Positions 1 to 4,133 of a DNA stretch of 5,155 nt are shown one piece after another (the first letter of the stretch is position 1; every line of letters begins with the position of its first letter). The translations under genes were made by a program, and so were the position numbers. The DNA comes from DALYDD01 sp046049705 (GTDB lineage: Bacteria > Patescibacteriota > Minisyncoccia > Phycocordibacterales > CAIZLB01). Location of the stretch: the NCBI GenBank assembly GCA_046049705.1, contig JBJOQZ010000006.1:1-5155 (forward strand), written 5' to 3'. The notes below the pieces were generated by a model, which saw nothing but the letters and a program-made list of their open reading frames with translations, searched no databases and was not told the origin of the DNA.

Positions 1-308
1 ATTATGTCTACACAAAAGTTGTGAAATGTATGAATACCAACTTTGTATGCCGGATCGCCAATAAGTCTTGCCAATCTATCACGCATATTTATTGCAGCTG
101 ATTCCGTAAATGTAAGACAAAGGATATGCGAAGGTTGAGCATGAGTCTTACGCAAAATTTCAGCTACACGCATACTGAGGATTTCAGTTTTTCCTGATCC
201 AGGACCTGCTACCACCAAGAGCGGACCTTCGATAGTTTCCACTGCTTTTCTTTGCTCGGGATTGAGTTTTTTAAAGCGTTCTTCAAAATTGATATAAGGG
301 TCAGACAT
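1..308 (-). CDS. UvrD/PcrA-type superfamily 1 DNA helicase, N-terminal part (runs off the left edge)
   Basis: ATP-dependent 3'-5' DNA helicase of the UvrD/Rep/PcrA family, which unwinds DNA in repair and replication restart. The visible 102 residues hold the first helicase motifs in order: a Q-motif (LNPEQRKAV, residues 15-23), Walker A (AGPGSGKT, 34-41), motif Ia (LTFTESAAINMRDRL, 65-79) and motif Ib (GIHTFHNFC, 91-99). The DExx box and everything after it lie outside the window. The ATG at 306-308 is the only ATG, GTG or TTG in frame after an upstream stop (366-368). No Shine-Dalgarno sequence precedes it; instead a TATAAT box ends 6 bases before the ATG. Family assignment is secure. Which paralogue it is (UvrD, PcrA or another of the several SF1 helicases such genomes carry) cannot be told from this part. 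Confidence 0.93.
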   Translation of the reverse strand, partial: MSDPYINFEERFKKLNPEQRKAVETIEGPLLVVAGPGSGKTEILSMRVAEILRKTHAQPSHILCLTFTESAAINMRDRLARLIGDPAYKVGIHTFHNFCVDI

Positions 309-314
309 AAGGAT

Positions 315-344
315 ATTATACGACCATACACCAATATCTGTATT
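315..344 (-). promoter_or_regulatory. Promoter of the helicase gene, probably giving a leaderless mRNA
   Basis: On the minus strand a perfect TATAAT (-10, positions 315-320) ends 6 bases upstream of the helicase ATG. A weak -35 candidate, AATACA (339-344), lies 18 bases further up. A start point about 7 bases after the -10 would fall on the A of the ATG, and no ribosome-binding sequence is present, so a leaderless transcript is the simplest reading. The -10 is clear; the -35 is poor (3 of 6). Confidence 0.55.
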
Positions 345-366
345 ATTGACTGGTTGATATGTATGT

Positions 367-375
367 TACTTATTT
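367..375. repeat. 9-bp direct repeat, left copy (possible target-site duplication)
   Basis: TACTTATTT occurs here and again at 2585-2593, just outside the terminators that end the two-gene cassette. The spacing fits a 9-bp target duplication made on insertion of about 2.2 kb. No terminal inverted repeats or transposase are seen, and in AT-rich DNA a 9-base match may be chance. Confidence 0.3.
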
Positions 376-380
376 ACATA

Positions 381-422
381 AAAGAAAAAGAAATACCGCC
401 GGGCCCCAAAGGGGTCCGGCGG
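381..422 (-). terminator. Rho-independent terminator of the 226-residue membrane-protein gene
   Basis: A 12-position GC-rich stem (396-407 with 411-422, loop AAA) lies 57 bases past the stop of the minus-strand gene. On the minus strand it is followed by a T-rich tract (TATTTCTTTTTCTTTT, 394 down to 379). One position (403/415) is a C-A mismatch in the minus-strand RNA but a G-U wobble in the plus-strand RNA. The T tract lies only on the minus-strand side, so that is the direction called. It also insulates the helicase gene from upstream transcription. Confidence 0.8.
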
Positions 423-478
423 GTTGTACTCAAATGATAGCAAGCCATCACAAGAGTCGTGTCTACAGAGACAATTGG

Positions 479-1159
479 TCACTCAAGGATTACTCCTCGG
501 TGCCACAATTCTCTTTGAAGCAAATCCAGGTAGTGGACAATTTGCATTTCTGCTTCATCCGAGTTTTTGGTCTCAGCTGATCTTGTAGGATCAGAAGGAT
601 AGCTGACACTTCCGGTCAGCTCCTCACCCTTGGAGACCGAAAGAACTGATACCCTGTGGTACCCTTTCTTCAGATACTCTCCCTCAAATCCGTTCTCATC
701 CATGCCACCTGGATGAGGTGATACTATCTCTTCCAAGCGTATCGTAAAGACTGGGTCCATTCCAATCTCCAGCGTCTCCGTCACACTGAACTTGACCACC
801 TTTTTATCGGTGACCCTGAACTCAATTCCGGCGATATCACCAGGATTATCGACTGCCTTTTTCAAGGCCTCATGAATCTGGCTTACATAGGAATATCTCC
901 CCAACCGATATCCATCTGTAGCCTTTGATTTCAGGCTCTTTAGGGGGCCTCGGAGGTGGAATACCAACTCAGGACCCCTCTCCCAAAACTCTTTTTCCTC
1001 AGCTGCCCGTCTGGCGCTTTCTTGCCTCAACAGACGGTCATGATTGCGGTTATTGGTTTCAGTCAGGATCCCAAGGTATACAAGTACCCCGACGAATGCG
1101 AGGATAGCTGACACCAGGAAGATTGATCCCCAACTTGTTTTTGTTTCGTATTCGTTCAT
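479..1159 (-). CDS. Unrecognised membrane-anchored protein with one N-terminal transmembrane helix (226 aa)
   Basis: I do not recognise a family. The protein has a short polar N-terminus (residues 1-10), one hydrophobic helix (about 11-33), a charged Arg/Glu/Gln-rich helical stretch (about 38-62) that could be a coiled coil or stalk, and then a soluble, mixed alpha/beta-looking domain (about 64-226) presumably outside the membrane. There is no cysteine in the whole protein and no lipobox. The C-terminus (about 201-220) looks helical and amphipathic. The ATG at 1157-1159 is preceded only by a weak purine stretch. It is divergent from the secreted serpin-like gene at 1470, with its own promoter (1306-1334), a leader of about 140 bases holding a long inverted repeat, and a hairpin terminator downstream. 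Its base composition is GC-richer than rpoD and dnaG, like its divergent neighbour, suggesting shared origin. A role at the envelope with that neighbour is inference only. Confidence 0.8.
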   Translation of the reverse strand: MNEYETKTSWGSIFLVSAILAFVGVLVYLGILTETNNRNHDRLLRQESARRAAEEKEFWERGPELVFHLRGPLKSLKSKATDGYRLGRYSYVSQIHEALKKAVDNPGDIAGIEFRVTDKKVVKFSVTETLEIGMDPVFTIRLEEIVSPHPGGMDENGFEGEYLKKGYHRVSVLSVSKGEELTGSVSYPSDPTRSAETKNSDEAEMQIVHYLDLLQRELWHRGVILE

Positions 1160-1191
1160 GTTTTGTGCTCACTTCGAAGTATGGTTTGTTT

Positions 1192-1240
1192 TGTGAAGTG
1201 AATTAAATATACCTATTAGATATACTTGATTCACTTCACA
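1192..1240. repeat. Long inverted repeat in the leader of the membrane-protein gene
   Basis: Arms TGTGAAGTGAAT (1192-1203) and ATTCACTTCACA (1229-1240) are perfect 12-bp inverted repeats. In the minus-strand RNA pairing can continue inward (one mismatch, one G-U) to about 19 of 20 positions, with a 9-base loop at 1212-1220. It lies 33-81 bases upstream of the ATG at 1159. The hexamer GAAGTG/CACTTC occurs in both arms and again at 1170-1175, next to a 10-bp palindrome ACTTCGAAGT (1171-1180) just before the start codon. No T tract follows, so it is not a terminator. It could be an operator with repeated half-sites or a folded mRNA leader. Confidence 0.65.
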
Positions 1241-1305
1241 CCACATACCTGTATAACAAATATTAATGGCTATACATAAGCACATTTCTCAAAGATCTAA
1301 TCAGA

Positions 1306-1334
1306 ACTATACAATATATTGAATATATAGTCAA
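1306..1334 (-). promoter_or_regulatory. Sigma-70-type promoter of the membrane-protein gene
   Basis: On the minus strand, TTGACT (-35, 1329-1334) and TATAGT (-10, 1306-1311) each match the consensus at 5 of 6 positions and are 17 bases apart. Transcription would begin near 1299, giving a leader of about 140 bases that includes the 1192-1240 inverted repeat. The spacer contains the palindrome CAATATATTG (1312-1321). Confidence 0.65.
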
Positions 1335-1346
1335 ATACATTATTTG
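1332..1346. promoter_or_regulatory. Operator-like palindrome between the two divergent promoters
   Basis: CAAATA-CAT-TATTTG is a perfect 6-3-6 palindrome. It overlaps the minus-strand -35 box and ends 7 bases before the plus-strand -35 box. This is where a dimeric regulator could control both promoters at once. No regulator gene is in the window, and short AT-rich palindromes arise by chance. Confidence 0.4.
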
Positions 1347-1353
1347 TAGGCAC

Positions 1354-1382
1354 TTGATTTTTTAACTTATATATGATATAAT
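1354..1382 (+). promoter_or_regulatory. Extended -10 sigma-70-type promoter of the serpin-like gene
   Basis: TTGATT (-35, 1354-1359), a 17-base spacer and a perfect TATAAT (1377-1382) preceded by the extended -10 TGA (1374-1376). Transcription should start near 1389, about 80 bases before the ATG, so the whole hairpin at 1410-1461 would be in the mRNA leader. It is back to back with the promoter at 1306-1334; 19 bases separate the two -35 boxes. Confidence 0.75.
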
Positions 1383-1409
1383 ATTATGTTAAAAGTACAT
1401 TAATATATC

Positions 1410-1461
1410 CCCTTTATGGCATTTAGAACTTAAATTATTGAGTTTTAAATGCCCTAAAGGG
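1410..1461 (+). promoter_or_regulatory. Leader hairpin that sequesters the ribosome-binding site of the serpin-like gene
   Basis: Bases 1410-1433 pair with 1438-1461 across a 4-base loop: 24 positions with one mismatch (1417/1454) and two G-U wobbles (1426/1445 and 1431/1440). The Shine-Dalgarno sequence AAAGG(G) at 1456-1461, well placed for the ATG at 1470, forms the 3' base of the stem and pairs with CCCTTT (1410-1415). Translation should be blocked while the stem is closed. The structure resembles thermosensor or translational-switch leaders in principle, but no known class is recognised and the signal that opens it is unknown. The base pairing is read directly; function is inferred. Confidence 0.7.
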
Positions 1462-1469
1462 CGATCCAT

Positions 1470-2492
1470 ATGCGAAATGCATCCATAAACAAAGTTGGGA
1501 TCAAGGTCTTCGTGACCCTGGTCATCACCCTCATCATCAACCTCTCCTGCCCTATCACAACATGGGCGCAGGATACAAATAAACCAGCAGGCACCTTGAC
1601 GACCGAGTCCACCGCGTACTGCCTCCCGGCAGTGCAAGGTGCACTTGGGCAAGCCTTCGGGTTTAACCCTCCGGTGACGACAGTCACTCCGGCACAGGCA
1701 TCCTTCGTGAAGCAATACTTCGCGACTCGAATGCAACTGGACTGGTCAAATAAGCTCCGCAAAGATGGCGTGCTGGACTATATGTCCGGCCCATCCAACA
1801 AGGTGCAAAATTGGCTTGCCACGAAAGGATTCAAGATGAACCTCGGAAGCGGCGACGCTGTTGCCTCAGTCTTCGATGTTAAGCTGGACTGGGTGACTCC
1901 AGGCCAGCCAACATCCATGATGGTGGACAAAGTCGCCTACTCGGCGGCAAAGTTCACCATCGGCAAGTTGGAAGATAAGTCTGCTGACAACGGTAGGTAC
2001 GCAGCATTCAAACCAGAGAAAGAAGTGAAAGGCTTTACCGGCCCACACTTCTATCTCCCAGTCACCAAGAAGGGTTGGACAGTCTCCATCATGGAGTACA
2101 TCGGTGAAGGTAACGAACTTGCTTTGATTCAGGCCTGCAGGACGCTCAAAGAGACAGCGCAAGCTGTCGATGAGAGTTTTACCGCAGGTACTGTGACAAT
2201 CCCGAAAGTCTCCATGATGAAGGAAGTTGACGTATCAGTGCTGATGAATATGAGCGGCGAGAAAGACGGGAAGAAATTCCGCGTCGATCAAGCCATCAAA
2301 GTCTGCAAGTTCGACCTAAGCGACACAGGTGTCAAAGCCAGTGCTGCAGTTGCACTTGTGAGTAAAGGCCCTGCACCAAGGAGTCATATCATCGACGGCC
2401 CATTTGCCGTCATGATTTGGGACAGTAGTGGAATCTACCCGGCTTTCGTCGCACTCTGTGCGTCGGATAGTTGGGTCAAGGAGAGCAAGTAA
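1470..2492 (+). CDS. Secreted serpin-like protein (putative serine/cysteine protease inhibitor), 340 aa
   Basis: Probably exported and serpin-like. A signal peptide is evident: basic start, hydrophobic core about 13-26, likely cleavage after TWA (residue 33). Cys27 lacks a good lipobox. Towards the C-terminus, VDQAIKVCKFDLSDTG (272-287) aligns without gaps to the serpin strand before the hinge (V-S-x-V-x-H-K-A-x-x-E-V-x-E-E-G). A small-residue hinge GVKASAA (287-293) follows, then a loop, then GPFAVMIWD (310-318), equivalent to the serpin HPFLFxIR strand, and GIYPAFVALCASD (321-333). Glycine 287 lies 24 residues before Pro311, against 25 in alpha-1-antitrypsin. Weaker matches are KVQNWLATK (111-119), AVASVFDVKLDW (130-141) and TVTIPKV (241-247). 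At about 307 mature residues it is shorter than the usual 370-400, mainly by lacking N-terminal helices. The ATG is fixed by an in-frame stop at 1455-1457. It is GC-richer than rpoD and dnaG, suggesting transfer. The serpin call comes from reading by eye, and inhibitory activity is unproven. Confidence 0.7.
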   Translation: MRNASINKVGIKVFVTLVITLIINLSCPITTWAQDTNKPAGTLTTESTAYCLPAVQGALGQAFGFNPPVTTVTPAQASFVKQYFATRMQLDWSNKLRKDGVLDYMSGPSNKVQNWLATKGFKMNLGSGDAVASVFDVKLDWVTPGQPTSMMVDKVAYSAAKFTIGKLEDKSADNGRYAAFKPEKEVKGFTGPHFYLPVTKKGWTVSIMEYIGEGNELALIQACRTLKETAQAVDESFTAGTVTIPKVSMMKEVDVSVLMNMSGEKDGKKFRVDQAIKVCKFDLSDTGVKASAAVALVSKGPAPRSHIIDGPFAVMIWDSSGIYPAFVALCASDSWVKESK

Positions 2493-2523
2493 GCCTGTTT
2501 CCTCGTCTTAGTCTCCAAAATTC

Positions 2524-2566
2524 GCGCCGGCAGAACCCCCCAAGTTCTGCCGGCGCTTTTATTTTT
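2524..2566 (+). terminator. Strong rho-independent terminator of the serpin-like gene
   Basis: A perfect 13-bp GC-rich stem (GCGCCGGCAGAAC at 2524-2536 with 2544-2556, 7-base loop) is followed by TTTTATTTTT (2557-2566). It lies 31 bases after the TAA of the serpin-like gene and keeps its transcript from running into the convergent rpoD gene. Confidence 0.92.
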
Positions 2567-2584
2567 CATTAGCAAAAACGCACA

Positions 2585-2593
2585 TACTTATTT
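2585..2593. repeat. 9-bp direct repeat, right copy
   Basis: Second copy of TACTTATTT, 18 bases beyond the T tract of the serpin-like gene's terminator. It pairs with 367-375 to bracket the two-gene cassette. Support is positional only. Confidence 0.3.
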
Positions 2594-2597
2594 TTCT

Positions 2598-2622
2598 TCC
2601 GCAGGTACATAGTGCCGAGGAC
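2598..2622. repeat. Compact structured motif, copy 1
   Basis: The sequence folds as TCC / GCA bulge / GGTAC - loop ATA - GTGCC / GA bulge / GGA, followed by C-TGCA. Copy 2 (2664-2686) has the same layout with identical bulge residues but a different inner stem. Which strand is functional is unknown. No T tract follows on either strand, so it is not an ordinary terminator. Confidence 0.5.
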
Positions 2623-2641
2623 TGCATTTCACCTAAGACGA

Positions 2642-2708
2642 AGACACCACCATTATGTTTGCCTCCGCAGGACGAAGTCCGAGGACAGCAAACATAATGG
2701 TGGTGTCT
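2642..2708. repeat. Perfect 21-bp palindrome capped by copy 2 of the structured motif
   Basis: Arms 2642-2662 and 2688-2708 are perfect 21-bp inverted repeats. The 25 bases between them contain TCC-GCA-GGAC-GAA-GTCC-GA-GGA (2664-2685), which itself folds, so the whole forms one long hairpin. It starts 4 bases after the rpoD stop and lies between convergent genes. It could end or stabilise the rpoD mRNA, but it lacks a following T tract on either strand. A REP-like or miniature mobile palindrome is the other reading. Confidence 0.7.
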
Positions 2709-2712
2709 GAGT

Positions 2713-4080
2713 CTAGTAGTTCTTCAACCGATTCACCTTCTCATGTTGTCGAATCTTTTCGTGCGCCTTTGCTTCAATTTGTCGGATACGTTCTCGAGTT
2801 ACGCCGAACATCTTTCCTACTTCTTCGAGTGTATGCTGAATGCCATCATTGAGTCCATGTCGGAGGGCCAAGATTTCTCGTTCTTTTTCTGAAAGGTCGC
2901 TTAAGATTTCATTGACTTGATCAGCCAAGATTCTTCGAGATGATTCTTGATCTGGAGATAAAATTTTATCATCTGGAATAAAATCTCCAAACATAGATTT
3001 ATCATCACCATCATCCCCTACTGGCGCGTCGAGAGATACAGTATTTTGATCAATCTTCTCAATCATATATACCTTTTCTGGTTCGATACCCATTTCAGTT
3101 GCAATTTCTTCTGGGAGAGGCTCTCGTCCAAGATCTTGAAACAATCGTCGTACCACTTGCTTATATTTTGCAATCGTTTCCACCATATGCACAGGTACAC
3201 GGATCGTACGTGACTGATCTGCAAGTGCTCGAGTGATTGATTGTCGAATCCACCATGTTGCATATGTAGAAAACTTAAATCCTTTTGACCAATCAAATTT
3301 ATCTACTGCCTTAAATAGACCAAGGTTTCCTTCTTGGATCAAGTCAAGGAGTGTAAGATCAGGACTTCTGTTTGCATATTTTTTAGCAATAGACACAACG
3401 AGTCGCAAGTTTGCCTTTGCGAGCAAATTTTTCGCTTCATCATCTCCAAGTTGGATTCGCTTTGCAAGCTCTTTTTCTTCATGCGCATTGATAAGTGGAT
3501 ACTGACCAATTTCTTTCAAATACATCTGAATTGAATCATAGGTATCACTTCGTACAGTTCCGTATTTTTTGAGAATATCTTCAGCGTCTTTATTGAAATC
3601 AAGCATACCTCCCCCTTCAAGAATATCTACACCAGCAGTTGAAAGCTTTTCATACAATACTTCCAAAAATGAAACGTCTTCTTCGATAGTTGGAAATACT
3701 TTCAAAATTTCATCATATGTTACAAATCCTCTATCTTTACCTTTTTGAATCAATTCATGGGCTTTTATATCCAGTGCTGATTGAGCTTTATGTTCAGCTT
3801 TAGCTTGAGCCTTCTCTGCTTGTTGTGATGCAAGCAAAATTGCCATTTCTGATTGTGGAGTTTTTGTTTTGTTTTTCTGTGCACCCGCTGATTTATTTTG
3901 CACAGATGAAATTTTGCTATTTTTTTTATCTTTATTTTTCACCGCAGATTTAGTCTCAACTTTTTTAATAGACTTCACTTTTACTTGAGACTTTTTTGAT
4001 ACAGACTTAACAACTGCTTTTTTTGCAGGTTTTGAAGTTTTCGCAGTTGTTTTTTGAGAAGTTTTTTTGTTATTTTTCAT
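2713..4080 (-). CDS. rpoD: Principal RNA polymerase sigma factor RpoD (SigA), sigma-70 family, 455 aa
   Basis: Directs RNA polymerase to housekeeping promoters. Domains in order: a lysine/serine/threonine-rich tail (1 to about 75; 18 Lys in the first 50), a region 1.1-like segment (about 104-155), region 1.2 (about 178-210, DSIQMYLKEIGQYPLI), region 2 (about 222-296, with LRLVVSIAKKYANR, DLIQEGNLGLFKAVDKFD and STYATWWIRQSITRA, which read the -10 and melt DNA), region 3 (about 297-350), the region 3.2 finger (about 352-372) and region 4 (about 394-452), with the -35-reading helix-turn-helix HTLEEVGKMFGVTRERIRQIE at 416-436. All regions of a group 1 sigma are present. It starts 53 bases after the dnaG stop with no terminator between, so it is probably co-transcribed. 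No Shine-Dalgarno sequence precedes the ATG (4078-4080). Confidence 0.97.
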   Translation of the reverse strand: MKNNKKTSQKTTAKTSKPAKKAVVKSVSKKSQVKVKSIKKVETKSAVKNKDKKNSKISSVQNKSAGAQKNKTKTPQSEMAILLASQQAEKAQAKAEHKAQSALDIKAHELIQKGKDRGFVTYDEILKVFPTIEEDVSFLEVLYEKLSTAGVDILEGGGMLDFNKDAEDILKKYGTVRSDTYDSIQMYLKEIGQYPLINAHEEKELAKRIQLGDDEAKNLLAKANLRLVVSIAKKYANRSPDLTLLDLIQEGNLGLFKAVDKFDWSKGFKFSTYATWWIRQSITRALADQSRTIRVPVHMVETIAKYKQVVRRLFQDLGREPLPEEIATEMGIEPEKVYMIEKIDQNTVSLDAPVGDDGDDKSMFGDFIPDDKILSPDQESSRRILADQVNEILSDLSEKEREILALRHGLNDGIQHTLEEVGKMFGVTRERIRQIEAKAHEKIRQHEKVNRLKNY

Positions 4081-4133
4081 AAAATATATGGTATCTAGAG
4101 GGGTGAATAATGCTTATAAAAAAGGACTATGTA
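4081..4133 (-). other. dnaG-rpoD intercistronic spacer
   Basis: AT-rich, with no stable hairpin, no terminator and no recognisable ribosome-binding site for rpoD. An internal promoter cannot be excluded (TATATT at the 3' end is too close to the ATG), but read-through from dnaG is the simplest reading. Confidence 0.5.

Noticed and set aside
479..481. TGA read as glycine (as in Gracilibacteria and Absconditabacteria)
   Set aside because: The one TGA at a gene end is followed by a terminator at a suitable distance, and no gene here has in-frame TGA codons, so standard decoding suffices.
252..580. Short plus-strand frames over the helicase promoter and left terminator
   Set aside because: They read through the terminator hairpin and antisense to two minus-strand genes, and the peptides look random.
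1527..1568. Lipoprotein processing at Cys27 of the serpin-like protein
   Set aside because: The residues before the cysteine are N-L-S, which fits a lipobox poorly (Asn at -3). A signal peptidase I site after TWA (residue 33) fits better.
1389..1762. Two overlapping minus-strand open frames opposite the start of the serpin-like gene
   Set aside because: They lie antisense to a better supported coding region with a signal peptide, promoter and terminator. Their proteins show no recognisable domain, and their starts and ends are unrelated to any promoter or terminator.
1866..2162. Minus-strand open frame of 98 codons inside the serpin-like gene
   Set aside because: A shadow of the GC-richer coding strand, with no start signal and no family resemblance.
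2655..2852. Plus-strand open frame starting inside the 21-bp palindrome
   Set aside because: It begins in the hairpin and runs antisense through conserved sigma region 4 of rpoD, so it is an accident of the palindrome.
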